From NCBI GenBank assembly GCA_002383485.1, contig DFYY01000029.1:1-64000 (forward strand): a stretch of DNA of 64,000 nt. The letters run 5' to 3'. Of the stretch, positions 43,453 to 52,221 are shown piece by piece (position 1 is the first letter of the stretch; the number at the start of each line of letters is the position of its first letter). Made by a program: the position numbers and the translations under genes. The stretch comes from Bacteroidales bacterium UBA4070 (GTDB lineage: Bacteria; Bacteroidota; Bacteroidia; Bacteroidales; VadinHA17). The notes beneath the pieces were generated by a model that worked only from the letters and a program-made list of their open reading frames with translations, had not been told where the DNA came from and did not search any database.

Positions 43453-45362
43453 AACTTGAACACAAAACTTACCCCGAGCAGCTCCTTGAACTGAACCATG
43501 GGCGCCTTCTTCTGCTCGCCGTCAGTGCCCAGCACCGGCTCTCCCTTCTCAAATACCGGCAGCAGAGTGTTGTCATCATAGATGAGGTGCGTGTTCACCC
43601 TCAGATCAGTGAACCAGTTAAGCGGCATGGTGGCTATCATCTCCCAGTCAACATCCACATTCTGCGGCTTCATCAGGAAGTTGCTGAAGAGCTGAATCCT
43701 GTTTGTCATGTTGATCTTCTCAAAAAGCACCAGCTTGCTGTTGACAGTCAGGTATGCCCCCAGCTCGTTCTTTGCCATCTTGTCTGCAGCGATACCGTAT
43801 TTGGTCTGGTTGATGTTTGCCGTGTCTGTCACGATTGTACCCTTGTACGACAGGGGTGAAAAGCTGACTGACAGATTCTTGTTGGGTTTGTACTCGAGAC
43901 CGTAACCCAGGATGAAGGTGGCCGGGTTGAAGAACTTCGAGACCATTATTGAGGTGGTGTCATTCGGGTATGTGTAACCGGGCAGGAACTGCGATTTGAA
44001 CTGGAAAATTCCCGAGAGATCGAATTTGCCGAATGCCTTGTGATTGATCTTGGAGTTTATCTCAAGTATATCCAGGTTTTTCCTGATGCCTCCGTACTTA
44101 CCGGAGGCCTGCAGACCGAGGGCAAAGCGTGCAGAAGTTGCCGAGTTGACCTTGGTCACCTTGTTGCTGTAGTTGAGCGCCGAAGTGACATCAAGTACTG
44201 ATGAAATGTTGCTTTCTCCCCCCTTTGCCCAGTTTGAGACCACACCCTGCGAGAGCAGGTACGACAGGTCTGTCTTGAACTTCCACAGATCGGGTTTGAT
44301 CTTGCTGAGAGCCACCCTTCGCAGCTCTTCCTCCTGTGCCGTTGTAACATTTACGCGGGTATCCACATATTTGTCATGCCAGATCTGCTTTCTGAACATG
44401 ACCCCCTCCTCTGCCCTGAGCGACAACGTGTTGCGAAGAGGGCTGCCTATCCATACTGTCACCGAGTCGCCTTCGCCGTCAGGAAGCCAAAACCGCACCA
44501 GGTTGTCAGACCGGCTGTTGAGCCAGACATCGGAACCCCTGCCATTCTCGCTGGCAAGCCGTATCACCGTGGAGTCGCGTGCCTCGAGGTAGCTGATCAG
44601 CGAACTGACAGCTGCCTCCAGCGAGTCGCTGACGTAGGGGTTTCTGAGATACCTGAAGGGGAAGTCCGTGCGTGCCAGTGAGACCTCGGGGAGTGTATCC
44701 GTTATGACAAGCACTATTGTGTCATTTGTTGCATGAGGCATGCTGGCCGGTATGAAATCGCGCATCAGTATATAAACCGAGTCGTTCAGCTTCAGGGTGT
44801 CATTCCTGAGTATTGGCCGGGAATCCTGTGTGAGCCTGACTTTCTCGAGCTTGCTCCCGGCACTGATGAACATCTCACCGGCCCTGTCGGCTGCCGCCGT
44901 GCTGTCAGCCGGCAGTGTGTCCGGCGTCATGACCGGAAGAATTATCCTTACCGAGTCGAAGACATAATATTTTTCAGCCGGTATGCGGATTCGTTCAAAG
45001 GGGTATTCTGAGAGGAAGCTGAGGACGGTGTCTTCAGGCGGTCTGGAGGCCATCCAGACAAGGTTTTTCAGGGCTTCACGCAATGGGTCATTGGCGCGGC
45101 GCCAGATAGAATTTGATCCGGAGAACCGCTCCAGGAACCTGAGTGATTCCATCCTGTCAAGATGAATATCCTGGGGACCGTTTATGTCCGGCACCGGTGC
45201 TGCCTTGATCTGTTTCAGGAGATGCCCGGTCACGGTGAGGGTATCTGCATACGGCACGCTAACCTGAGGAACAACAGGTTCGTCAACAACCTGTGCCTTC
45301 AACATGGAGGTGCCGGCGAGGCAAAGAAGGAGCAAAAGAATCTTAATGGTTCCCAGTCTCAT
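43449..45362 (-). CDS. Large outer-membrane-type protein with C-terminal DUF3078
   Basis: This protein of about 637 residues starts at the ATG at 45362, giving a clean signal peptide (MRLGTIKILLLLLCLAGTS...A). The frame extends upstream only through promoter-like sequence. The N-terminal 370 residues are acidic and beta-rich. The C-terminal region from about 380 (KFKTDLSYLLSQGVVSNWAKGGESN) to the end (ELLGVSFVFKF) is a DUF3078-like beta-barrel pattern ending in Phe. An outer-membrane location is inferred. The function is unknown. Confidence 0.78.
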   Translation of the reverse strand: MRLGTIKILLLLLCLAGTSMLKAQVVDEPVVPQVSVPYADTLTVTGHLLKQIKAAPVPDINGPQDIHLDRMESLRFLERFSGSNSIWRRANDPLREALKNLVWMASRPPEDTVLSFLSEYPFERIRIPAEKYYVFDSVRIILPVMTPDTLPADSTAAADRAGEMFISAGSKLEKVRLTQDSRPILRNDTLKLNDSVYILMRDFIPASMPHATNDTIVLVITDTLPEVSLARTDFPFRYLRNPYVSDSLEAAVSSLISYLEARDSTVIRLASENGRGSDVWLNSRSDNLVRFWLPDGEGDSVTVWIGSPLRNTLSLRAEEGVMFRKQIWHDKYVDTRVNVTTAQEEELRRVALSKIKPDLWKFKTDLSYLLSQGVVSNWAKGGESNISSVLDVTSALNYSNKVTKVNSATSARFALGLQASGKYGGIRKNLDILEINSKINHKAFGKFDLSGIFQFKSQFLPGYTYPNDTTSIMVSKFFNPATFILGYGLEYKPNKNLSVSFSPLSYKGTIVTDTANINQTKYGIAADKMAKNELGAYLTVNSKLVLFEKINMTNRIQLFSNFLMKPQNVDVDWEMIATMPLNWFTDLRVNTHLIYDDNTLLPVFEKGEPVLGTDGEQKKAPMVQFKELLGVSFVFKF

Positions 45363-45387
45363 TTCAAATCGTTTAAATAGGTCCGGA

Positions 45388-45418
45388 TTGTACCCCAAAC
45401 GTAAAATAGTTATATTTG
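45388..45418 (+). promoter_or_regulatory. Promoter of the tryptophanase leader (TTG-N20-TATATTTG)
   Basis: TTG at 45388-45390 and TATATTTG at 45411-45418 are separated by 20 nt, a near-perfect Bacteroidota promoter. Transcription should begin near 45425, leaving about 380 nt of untranslated leader before tnaA. Confidence 0.75.
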
Positions 45419-45436
45419 CAAAAATAGCCGTTTCCC

Positions 45437-45511
45437 ATGAATTCCCGCCATTCAAAGGTCATGAACAGGAAGCTGATATTCCGTAACATCAAGAACAGGG
45501 ACGCATTCTGA
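45437..45511 (+). CDS. 24-residue leader ORF upstream of tryptophanase
   Basis: The first ATG after the promoter opens a 24-codon frame encoding a very basic peptide (MNSRHSKVMNRK...RDAF). Its place resembles the E. coli tnaC leader, also 24 codons, but it contains no tryptophan and does not end in proline, so a TnaC-type arrest is unlikely. Translation is unproven. Confidence 0.25.
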   Translation: MNSRHSKVMNRKLIFRNIKNRDAF

Positions 45512-45808
45512 CGCCCGTGGTTGCATGCTTTTCCGCACCTTACTGACTGCTATTGTTAAATTTTCTTAAGCGCTTACTGTGTCAGGCGGTAAGCAATAGT
45601 GGAAAATGGGCGACCATCAAGCATTGTAAATTGTGGACCCCACCCACCCACCCCGAGGGGTGGCGGGTAACATGGTTATATAATTCTTCAACCTCTACGA
45701 GGTTGTGCCTGCAGGATGACAAGATGTTGATGTGTATTAATGGTTGCAAACCATAAAAAATTGTAAAACAGCATGTTATTGCCTATAAATCGTAAATCGT
45801 AAATAACA
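45512..45808 (+). other. Structured leader of tryptophanase
   Basis: About 300 nt without a convincing gene. Visible structures are CTATTG...GCTTAC with GTAAGC...CAATAG (45550-45599), a CCACCCC-GA-GGGGTGG hairpin (45648-45663), the dispersed hairpin element (45681-45705), and a short direct repeat of AAATCGT (45786-45800) just before the start codon. Confidence 0.5.
45681..45705 (+). repeat. Dispersed hairpin element, stem variant
   Basis: TAATTCTT followed by stem CAACCTC, loop TAC and stem GAGGTTG. The layout is the same as 21612-21635 and the reverse of 49315-49342, with different stem bases that still pair fully. Confidence 0.7.
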
Positions 45809-47188
45809 ATGAGCTTACCAAATTGTGAACCATACAAAATAAAGAGTATCGAGACCATCCGCCAGAGCACCCGCCAGGAGCGCGAGGAATGGATACGGAA
45901 CGCTTCGTACAACCTCTTCAACCTGCGCTCAGAGCAGGTATTCATTGATCTTCTGACCGACTCCGGCACCGGGGCCATGAGCGACATTCAGTGGGGCGCC
46001 ATCATGACCGGCGACGAGAGCTATGCCGGGGCATCATCCTATTACAAGCTTAAGGATGCAATCAGGGATATAACAGGATTTGAATATTTTCTGCCGACAC
46101 ACCAGGGCCGGGCAGCTGAGAACGTCCTCTTCTCGGTGCTCATAAAGGAGGGCGACATAATACCGGGCAACGCCCATTTTGATACAACAAAGGGACACAT
46201 TGAGTTCCGCAAGGCGAAGGCTGTGGACTGCACCGTCGCCTGCGCCAGGGACATCAGTGTTATGGATCCCTTCAAGGGGAACGCCGACCTTGAGATGCTG
46301 GAGCAGGTGCTGAAGGAGACGCCCCGCGAAAAGCTTGGCTGCATAGTTATGACAGTCACCAACAACACCTCGGGCGGACAGCCGGTCAGCATGGCAAACC
46401 TGCGAGGGGTGAGGGAACTTGCCGACAGGTACGGTGCACTGGTTATAATTGACTCTGCACGATTCGCGGAGAATGCCTGGTTCATCAAAACACGGGAGAC
46501 GGGATACGCTGACAGGAGCATCAGGGAGATTGTCCGCGAGATGTTCTCATATGCTGACGCCATGACAATGAGCTCGAAGAAGGATGCAATCGTCAATATG
46601 GGCGGCTTCATCGGCATGAAAGACCGTGAGCTCTTCCGGAAAGCATCCACGTTCAACATCATGTTTGAGGGTTACATAACATATGGCGGCATGTCTGGCC
46701 GCGACATGAACGCGCTGGCACAGGGGCTCTATGAGGGAACGGAATTCGGTTACCTGAGTGCACGTATCGGCCAGGTTGTACGCCTCGGGAAGCAAATAAA
46801 CGCAGCTGGCATACCTGTTCAGATGCCAATCGGCGGCCACGCCGTATTCATAGACGCCGGCAAGTTTTTCCCGCATATTCCATCGTCTGAGTTTCCCGCG
46901 CAGCGACTGGCAGTGGAGATATATCTCGAGGGCGGCATCCGCGGCACAGAGATCGGCACACTGCTCGCAGACCGTGACCCGGTCACACGCGAGAACCGGG
47001 ATCCGGGCCTTGAACTGGTTCGCCTTGCGATACCCCGCAGGGTCTATACAGACAACCACATGGATTATGTGGCTGCCGCAGTGAAGAATGTCTGGGAGAG
47101 AAGACACAGCATCAAACGGGGCCTGGCAATCAAATGGGAAGCACCCATCATGCGGCACTTCACGGTTGAACTTGACCTGCTGGGCTGA
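45809..47188 (+). CDS. tnaA: Tryptophanase-type beta-eliminating lyase
   Basis: This 459-residue protein (E. coli TnaA 471) shares FIDLLTDSGTGAMSD, THQGRAAEN, TNNTSGGQPVS, DSARFAENAWFIK and the PLP-lysine motif SSKKDA (K258) with the tryptophanase/tyrosine phenol-lyase family. Near the position where tyrosine phenol-lyase has its substrate Arg, this protein reads GTEIG as in tryptophanase (AVEIG). Tryptophanase is therefore favoured: tryptophan to indole, pyruvate and ammonia. A promoter about 380 nt upstream suggests leader-mediated control. Confidence 0.85.
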   Translation: MSLPNCEPYKIKSIETIRQSTRQEREEWIRNASYNLFNLRSEQVFIDLLTDSGTGAMSDIQWGAIMTGDESYAGASSYYKLKDAIRDITGFEYFLPTHQGRAAENVLFSVLIKEGDIIPGNAHFDTTKGHIEFRKAKAVDCTVACARDISVMDPFKGNADLEMLEQVLKETPREKLGCIVMTVTNNTSGGQPVSMANLRGVRELADRYGALVIIDSARFAENAWFIKTRETGYADRSIREIVREMFSYADAMTMSSKKDAIVNMGGFIGMKDRELFRKASTFNIMFEGYITYGGMSGRDMNALAQGLYEGTEFGYLSARIGQVVRLGKQINAAGIPVQMPIGGHAVFIDAGKFFPHIPSSEFPAQRLAVEIYLEGGIRGTEIGTLLADRDPVTRENRDPGLELVRLAIPRRVYTDNHMDYVAAAVKNVWERRHSIKRGLAIKWEAPIMRHFTVELDLLG

Positions 47189-47199
47189 CGGAAAAAGGC

Positions 47200-47207
47200 T
47201 ATCTTTG
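47200..47207 (+). promoter_or_regulatory. -7 box (TATCTTTG) before yicC
   Basis: TATCTTTG fits TAnnTTTG and lies 23 nt before the ATG at 47231 and 11 nt after the tnaA stop. The nearest TTG is 25 nt upstream, too far for a good -33. Confidence 0.4.
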
Positions 47208-47230
47208 GAGGACGAATAACAACGATACCG

Positions 47231-48106
47231 ATGATAAGATCGATGACCGGTTATGGCAAGGCCATGCTGGAGACACCTCAGAGAAAGATCACCGTTGAGA
47301 TCAAATCGATCAACGGCAAACAGGCCGATATAAACACCCGGCTCCCTTGGATCTGCAAGGAGAAGGAACTCGATATCCGCAACATGATCATCAGGAGGCT
47401 GGAGAGAGGAAAAATCGATCTTTCCGTCAACTTTGACACGATGGACAGTGAGTCGGCGCCGGTGATCAACAGGAACATGGTCAGGAGCTACTTCAGCCAG
47501 ATGAAGGAGATAAGCAGCGAGCTGGGCATCACTGATGATGCAGGGCTGCTGGCCATAGTGATGCGGCTGCCGGAGACACTCCGCACTGAGAAACCCGAAC
47601 TGTCGGATGAGGAGTGGAACAGAATAGCCGGCCTCATCGAGGAGGCTCTTACGATGGCCGATCTCTACCGCCTGGAGGAGGGTAAGGCTATGGAAAAAGA
47701 CCTTTCCAAGTCGGTTGCTGCCATCACTGGTTACCTGGATAACCTGGGATCCGTTGAGGGCGACCGTATAATGCGCATGCGCGAAAAGCTGATGTCTACC
47801 CTCAATGAGGCCGTGGGGTCTGAGAACGTGGACAGGAACCGTTTCGAGCAGGAACTGATATTCTACCTCGAGAAATTCGACATCAACGAGGAAAAGGTGC
47901 GTCTCAGGAAGCACTGTGACTATTTCCTTGAGACTATGAACGGGGAAGGCAACCACGGCAAGATGCTCAACTTCATCTCGCAGGAGATAGGCCGCGAGAT
48001 CAATACAATCGGCTCCAAGGCCAATGATGCCGCCATGCAAAAGCTGGTGGTGATGATGAAGGATGAGCTGGAGAAGATCAAAGAGCTGACACTCAATATA
48101 CTGTAA
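47231..48106 (+). CDS. YicC-family endoribonuclease
   Basis: This 291-residue protein begins MIRSMTGYGKA and has the conserved VEIKSINGKQADINTRLP, then FEQELIFYLEKFDINEEKVRLRKH and the C-terminal GKMLNFISQEIGREINTIGSKAND, the standard YicC layout (N-terminal YicC domain plus DUF1732). YicC proteins are RNA-cutting enzymes in recent work. It sits directly upstream of gmk, a common arrangement. Confidence 0.94.
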   Translation: MIRSMTGYGKAMLETPQRKITVEIKSINGKQADINTRLPWICKEKELDIRNMIIRRLERGKIDLSVNFDTMDSESAPVINRNMVRSYFSQMKEISSELGITDDAGLLAIVMRLPETLRTEKPELSDEEWNRIAGLIEEALTMADLYRLEEGKAMEKDLSKSVAAITGYLDNLGSVEGDRIMRMREKLMSTLNEAVGSENVDRNRFEQELIFYLEKFDINEEKVRLRKHCDYFLETMNGEGNHGKMLNFISQEIGREINTIGSKANDAAMQKLVVMMKDELEKIKELTLNIL

Positions 48107-48110
48107 TCAC

Positions 48111-48692
48111 ATGACCATTGACGGTAAAAGGAAGGTTCTTATCATATCTGCCCCCTCGGGAGCAGGGAAGAGCACCCTTGTCAGCCATCTGCTGGAGGCA
48201 GGACTGCCGCTGATGTTCTCTGTGTCAGCCACCAGCAGGAAACCGCGCGGAAATGAAGTCGACGGCCGTGAATACTACTTCATCACCGCCGCTGAGTTCC
48301 GGAGGAGAGTCAGGCGCGGTGAGTTCGTGGAGTGGCAGGAGGTTTACAGGGATCATTATTACGGTACGCTCCGCAAAGAGATAGAGAGGATTTACGGCGA
48401 AGGCAAGATCCCCCTGTTTGACGTGGATGTGATGGGTGGCATCAACCTGAAAAAGATCTTCGGGGAGGATGCACTCTCGGTCTTCGTTATGCCACCCTCG
48501 GTGGAGGAACTGCGCAAGAGGCTGATCAGGAGGGGTACGGACTCGCCGGAGAAGATTGAAATGAGAGTGGAGAAGGCTGCCTCGGAGATCCTTCTTGCGG
48601 ACAGGTTTGACCTGGTAATAATCAATGACCGCCTGGAGGAAGCCTGTGCAGAAATTATGAGAGTTGTAAAGGAATTCATTGGAGAGCGATGA
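48111..48692 (+). CDS. gmk: Guanylate kinase
   Basis: This 193-residue protein has the P-loop SAPSGAGKSTL, the GMP-binding SATSRKPRGNEVDGREYYF segment and DVDVMGGINLKK. It phosphorylates GMP to GDP. It starts 4 nt after yicC and overlaps nadD by 4 nt. Confidence 0.97.
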   Translation: MTIDGKRKVLIISAPSGAGKSTLVSHLLEAGLPLMFSVSATSRKPRGNEVDGREYYFITAAEFRRRVRRGEFVEWQEVYRDHYYGTLRKEIERIYGEGKIPLFDVDVMGGINLKKIFGEDALSVFVMPPSVEELRKRLIRRGTDSPEKIEMRVEKAASEILLADRFDLVIINDRLEEACAEIMRVVKEFIGER

Positions 48693-49291
48693 CTGAGACC
48701 GGTCTTTTTTTCGGATCATTCAACCCGGTGCATATCGGCCACTTGGCTATCGCCAATTATATTACCGAATACTCTTCGCTGAAAGAGGTGTGGTTTGTCG
48801 TCAGTCCGCACAACCCGCTGAAGGCAAAGGAGTCGCTTCTCGGGGAGCGCGACAGGTTTTACATGACTGAACTGGCTATCGGTGATGATCCGAGGTTCAG
48901 GGTTTCAGATATTGAATTCACTCTTCCCAGGCCATCATATACGATTGACACCCTGGCCCATCTTACCGAAAAGTATCCTTCCCGCCGGTTCACGCTGATC
49001 ATGGGCGAGGATAATCTCACCACGCTGCATAAGTGGAAGAATGCAGAGATGCTTGTGAAGCAGTATCCGATTGTCGTATATCCCAGGCTTTATCCGGGGA
49101 AGCGGAGCAGCAAGAGGCTGCAGGAGATACTGGCCATGGCATCGATACAGGAGATTGATGCACCGGTGATGGAGATCTCCGGCACCTTCATCCGCAGTGC
49201 CATCCGCGATGGCAAGGATGTTTCATGGTTTGTCCCCGCTCCTACATGGAGGTATATACGGGAGATGCATTTCTATGAGCAGGCAGGCTAA
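48689..49291 (+). CDS. nadD: Nicotinate-nucleotide adenylyltransferase
   Basis: This 200-residue protein has the nucleotidyltransferase motif GSFNPVHIGHLAIA, the NPLK segment after VVSPH, and the ISGTFIRSAIRDG (ISxTxxR-type) motif. It makes nicotinate adenine dinucleotide from nicotinate mononucleotide and ATP. It is the last gene of the yicC-gmk-nadD operon. Confidence 0.95.
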   Translation: MTETGLFFGSFNPVHIGHLAIANYITEYSSLKEVWFVVSPHNPLKAKESLLGERDRFYMTELAIGDDPRFRVSDIEFTLPRPSYTIDTLAHLTEKYPSRRFTLIMGEDNLTTLHKWKNAEMLVKQYPIVVYPRLYPGKRSSKRLQEILAMASIQEIDAPVMEISGTFIRSAIRDGKDVSWFVPAPTWRYIREMHFYEQAG

Positions 49292-49303
49292 TCAGTAAAT
49301 TGG

Positions 49304-49445
49304 ATTCATTGGAAAATCCCCGTAGGGGATCAAGAATTGTAGATGGGAGGCACCCCACCCCTGTGTTCCGGACGATTGGCTGATACAATTCTCAATCCTC
49401 TTTAAGGATTTATTGTTTTTTAATCCGCTGTCCTACAATTCTTTA
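49304..49445. repeat. Intergenic repeat block with three hairpin-element copies
   Basis: The first copy is in reverse orientation (49304-49345, hairpin AATCCCC-GTA-GGGGATC) and, with its C-rich flank ACCCCACCCC at 49352-49361, mirrors the element at 21592-21643. A second copy reads forward as CAATTCTC-AATCC-TCTTTAA-GGATT (49385-49410). A third, weak copy CAATTCTTTATGACC starts at 49436. The block separates the convergent nadD and korC-like genes. Confidence 0.75.
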
Positions 49446-49458
49446 TGACCTAAGGCCA

Positions 49459-50016
49459 TTATCCAATGCATTCAGATTTCAGTCTGATCAGCTCCATGCC
49501 CCGCTTGATTGCATCCTCGTTCATGGGGATAAGGCTGTGATACCGCTCGGGAAGTGATTTCTTCAGACCCTTGATTACATATTCAGTTTTCAATATAGGT
49601 TTGACCTTCATGAAACCGCCAAGGACGAACATGTTGAACACCTTCTGCATCTTCAGCTTCGATGCTTCCTCGGCCGCGTCAATGCGGTAGACGGTTATAT
49701 CCTTCCGTTCGGGATGCCTGGTGATACCGTTTCCGTCATATATGAGCATACCGCCGGGCTTGACCGCGTGCTCGAACTTGTCGAGGCTCTGCTGATTCAG
49801 AATTATGGCTGTATCGAAGCTCCTGAGGATGGGTGAACTGATTCGTTCATCGCTCAGTATCACATTGACGTTGGCGGTGCCACCTCTCATCTCGGGACCG
49901 TATGAGGGCATCCAGCTCACCTCCATATCCTGCATCATCCCCGAATAGGCCATTATCTTCCCCATCGAGAGCACACCCTGTCCGCCAAAACCTGCTATTA
50001 CAATTTCTTCTGTCAT
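49459..50016 (-). CDS. 2-oxoacid:ferredoxin oxidoreductase gamma subunit
   Basis: This 185-residue protein has the pyruvate:ferredoxin oxidoreductase catalytic (gamma) domain: GFGGQGVLSMGKIMAYSG, then SYGPEMRGGTANVNVILSD and ILNQQSLDKF. It is part of a four-subunit KorDABC/VorDABC complex and lies last in the run, 67 nt after the beta gene. The complex oxidises a 2-oxoacid with CoA to acyl-CoA, CO2 and reduced ferredoxin. Confidence 0.92.
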   Translation of the reverse strand: MTEEIVIAGFGGQGVLSMGKIMAYSGMMQDMEVSWMPSYGPEMRGGTANVNVILSDERISSPILRSFDTAIILNQQSLDKFEHAVKPGGMLIYDGNGITRHPERKDITVYRIDAAEEASKLKMQKVFNMFVLGGFMKVKPILKTEYVIKGLKKSLPERYHSLIPMNEDAIKRGMELIRLKSECIG

Positions 50017-50083
50017 GATCTGCTGATTTGATTTATTTTACACTGCTGCCGGTGACAAAAATCTCCAGCACTTTTGACTAGTG

Positions 50084-50863
50084 TCATTTTTCGGCCGGCA
50101 CCTTGATATCACCCAGGGGGTAGAACAGGAACATGTTTTCCTCCATCCATTTGTTGGATTCAACAGGTGTCATCTTCCAACCCGACGGGCAGTTTGAGAC
50201 CACCTCGATAAAGCATGTTCCTCTTTTCTCGTTCTGGTACTGTACCGCCTTCTTGATTGCCTTCTTGAGTTTGCGTACTCCGCCGGCGGTGTTGACACTC
50301 TGGCGGGTTACATAACATGTACCTGGCAGCATGGCCACAATATCCGCCATTTTGATGGGTGAGCCCATCATTGAGATATCGCGGCCATAGGGTGATGTTG
50401 ATGATTTCATCCCCTCAAGTGTTGTGGGGGCCATCTGGCCACCGGTCATGCCGTAGATACCGTTGTTTATAAACAGTATCAGGATGTTCTCTCCCCTGTT
50501 GCAGGTGTGGATCGTCTCTGCCGTGCCGATAGCAGCAAGGTCGCCGTCTCCCTGGTATGTGAAAACAAACTTGTCAGGCATCAGCCGCTTGACAGCTGTT
50601 GCCAGTGCCGGTGCCCTGCCATGTGCCGCCTCCTGAAAATCGACATCAATATAGTTATACATCAGCACCGAGCAGCCGACGGGGGTAATTCCCACGGTTC
50701 TTTCCTGCAGGTTCTCCTCCTCCAGCACCTCAGCCAGGACCTGGTGTGCGGTTCCGTGTCCGCAGCCCGGGCAATAGTGCATGACATTATCCGTCATCAG
50801 TTTAGACTTCTTATAAGTCAGGTTCTCGGGCTTAATTATATCATTGAATGTAATCTCTGCCAT
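50084..50863 (-). CDS. 2-oxoacid:ferredoxin oxidoreductase beta (TPP-binding) subunit
   Basis: This 259-residue protein has the CPGCGHGTAHQ motif, and the thiamine-diphosphate site GDGDLAAIGT with ILFINNGIYGMTGGQMAPTT. It begins 5 nt after the alpha gene. Beta subunits bind TPP and often an iron-sulfur cluster. Substrate preference, 2-oxoglutarate or branched-chain 2-oxoacids, cannot be read directly. Confidence 0.94.
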   Translation of the reverse strand: MAEITFNDIIKPENLTYKKSKLMTDNVMHYCPGCGHGTAHQVLAEVLEEENLQERTVGITPVGCSVLMYNYIDVDFQEAAHGRAPALATAVKRLMPDKFVFTYQGDGDLAAIGTAETIHTCNRGENILILFINNGIYGMTGGQMAPTTLEGMKSSTSPYGRDISMMGSPIKMADIVAMLPGTCYVTRQSVNTAGGVRKLKKAIKKAVQYQNEKRGTCFIEVVSNCPSGWKMTPVESNKWMEENMFLFYPLGDIKVPAEK

Positions 50864-50868
50864 TTCTC

Positions 50869-51936
50869 CTATCCTTTAATGAATGACTTCATGTTTTCAA
50901 GCACCTCATCGGGGGTGGGTATCATACCGCCCATCCTGCCGTAGTGGCTGACACGTGTTTTTCCGTTTACCGAGAGCATCACGTCCTCTACCATCTGTCC
51001 GGCGCTCATCTCCACTGCCAGCATCCCTTTTACCCTGTCAGCAAGCTCGTTTAACCTCTTCTTCGGGTAAGGGAAGAGTGTTATCGGCCTGAGCAACCCT
51101 GCCTTGATTCCCTCGGCCCTTGCCAGTTGCAGTGCCTTCTGGCACAGTCTTGCACTGGTTCCGTATGCCACGAAAATGTATTCGGCGTCATCGGTCATAA
51201 ACTCCTCGAACCGCACCTCATTCTCCTCCATCTCGCGGTACTTGGCTATCAGCTTAAAGTTAAATTTCTCCTGGCGTTCCGGATCGAGGTCAAGGGAAGT
51301 GATTATGTTCCTCGGTCGCGAGGCAGGCTTGCCTGTGGTTGCCCACGGCAGTATCTCTTCCGATCTCTTCTTCTGCGGCTTGAGCCAGACCTTTTCCATC
51401 ATCTGCCCGATGGCGCCGTCAGAGAGTATCATTACCGGATTCCTGTATTTGAAGGCAAGGTCGAAGCCCAGTTCGACGAAGTCAGCCATTTCCTGTACCG
51501 ATGACGGTGCGAGGACCAGCAGATGATAGTCGCCGTGACCGCCTCCCTTAGTAGCCTGGAAGTAGTCGCTCTGCGCAGGCTGGATGGTACCAAGTCCCGG
51601 ACCGCCGCGTACCACGTTCACTATCAGACAGGGCAGCTCGGCTCCCGCAATATATGTTATTCCCTCCTGCTTGAGGCTTATGCCTGGCGAGGATGAAGAG
51701 GTCATAACCTTCTTCCCGCAGGCGGCGCCGCCGTACACCATATTGATGGCAGCCACCTCGCTCTCCGCCTGGAGTACAACCATCCCGGTTGTTGTCTGGG
51801 GATTGGCCTCCATAAGATATTCAAGTATCTCGCTCTGCGGAGTGATGGGATACCCGAAATAACCGTCGGCACCGGCACGTATCGCCGCCTCGGCGATAGC
51901 TTCGTTGCCCTTCATCAGTCTCAGTTCCTTTTCCAT
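50869..51936 (-). CDS. 2-oxoacid:ferredoxin oxidoreductase alpha subunit (VorB/KorA-type)
   Basis: This 355-residue protein has GNEAIAEAAIRAGADGYFGYPITPQSE, TSSSSPGISLKQEG and VNVVRGGPGLG, with a C-terminal transketolase-C-like domain (LRPITLFPYP). This short form is usually annotated VorB, for branched-chain 2-oxoacids. It starts 22 nt after the ferredoxin gene. Confidence 0.92.
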   Translation of the reverse strand: MEKELRLMKGNEAIAEAAIRAGADGYFGYPITPQSEILEYLMEANPQTTTGMVVLQAESEVAAINMVYGGAACGKKVMTSSSSPGISLKQEGITYIAGAELPCLIVNVVRGGPGLGTIQPAQSDYFQATKGGGHGDYHLLVLAPSSVQEMADFVELGFDLAFKYRNPVMILSDGAIGQMMEKVWLKPQKKRSEEILPWATTGKPASRPRNIITSLDLDPERQEKFNFKLIAKYREMEENEVRFEEFMTDDAEYIFVAYGTSARLCQKALQLARAEGIKAGLLRPITLFPYPKKRLNELADRVKGMLAVEMSAGQMVEDVMLSVNGKTRVSHYGRMGGMIPTPDEVLENMKSFIKG

Positions 51937-51958
51937 TAATGTATATTGTTTCTTTGCG

Positions 51959-52186
51959 TTAACCGATTTTTACCTTGTAGACTGTAATTACACCGTCAGG
52001 ACAAACAACCGCGCAGTTTGAGCAGCCAATGCATGTCTCGGGATTGGCTGCATAACTGAAATGGTATCCCTTTGAATTCACATCGGCCGCCAGGGCCAGG
52101 GTCTGTGGTGGGCATGTCACCACGCACACCTCGCAACCCTTGCACCGCTCCTGGTCAATTACTACTGCTCCTTTTATCTTTGCCAT
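51959..52186 (-). CDS. 2x[4Fe-4S] ferredoxin subunit of the oxidoreductase
   Basis: This 75-residue protein has two ferredoxin motifs, CKGCEVCVVTCP and CIGCSNCAVVCP, each CxxCxxCxxxCP, for two [4Fe-4S] clusters. As delta subunit it passes electrons from the TPP site to free ferredoxin. It is the first of the four oxidoreductase genes. Confidence 0.94.
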   Translation of the reverse strand: MAKIKGAVVIDQERCKGCEVCVVTCPPQTLALAADVNSKGYHFSYAANPETCIGCSNCAVVCPDGVITVYKVKIG

Positions 52187-52221
52187 ATGTTTTGAATTTA
52201 TTCCCTTTTTAAAAGTAAGAA

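Noticed and set aside
45363..45455. N-terminal extension of the DUF3078 protein
   Set aside because: The extra residues lack conservation features and precede a clean signal peptide. The region carries the divergent tnaA promoter.
45437..45511. TnaC-type arrest peptide
   Set aside because: The length matches the E. coli leader, but there is no tryptophan and no terminal proline, so the known mechanism cannot apply.
45553..45756. A 67-codon TTG-start frame with four Trp codons upstream of tnaA
   Set aside because: The Trp-rich look invites a leader-peptide reading, but it runs through two hairpins and the dispersed repeat, starts at TTG and ends in low-complexity sequence. Chance is more likely.
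46547..48040. A 497-codon open frame on the minus strand
   Set aside because: It lies antisense to tryptophanase and yicC, both with clear family motifs, and has no recognisable domain. It is a by-product of codon bias.
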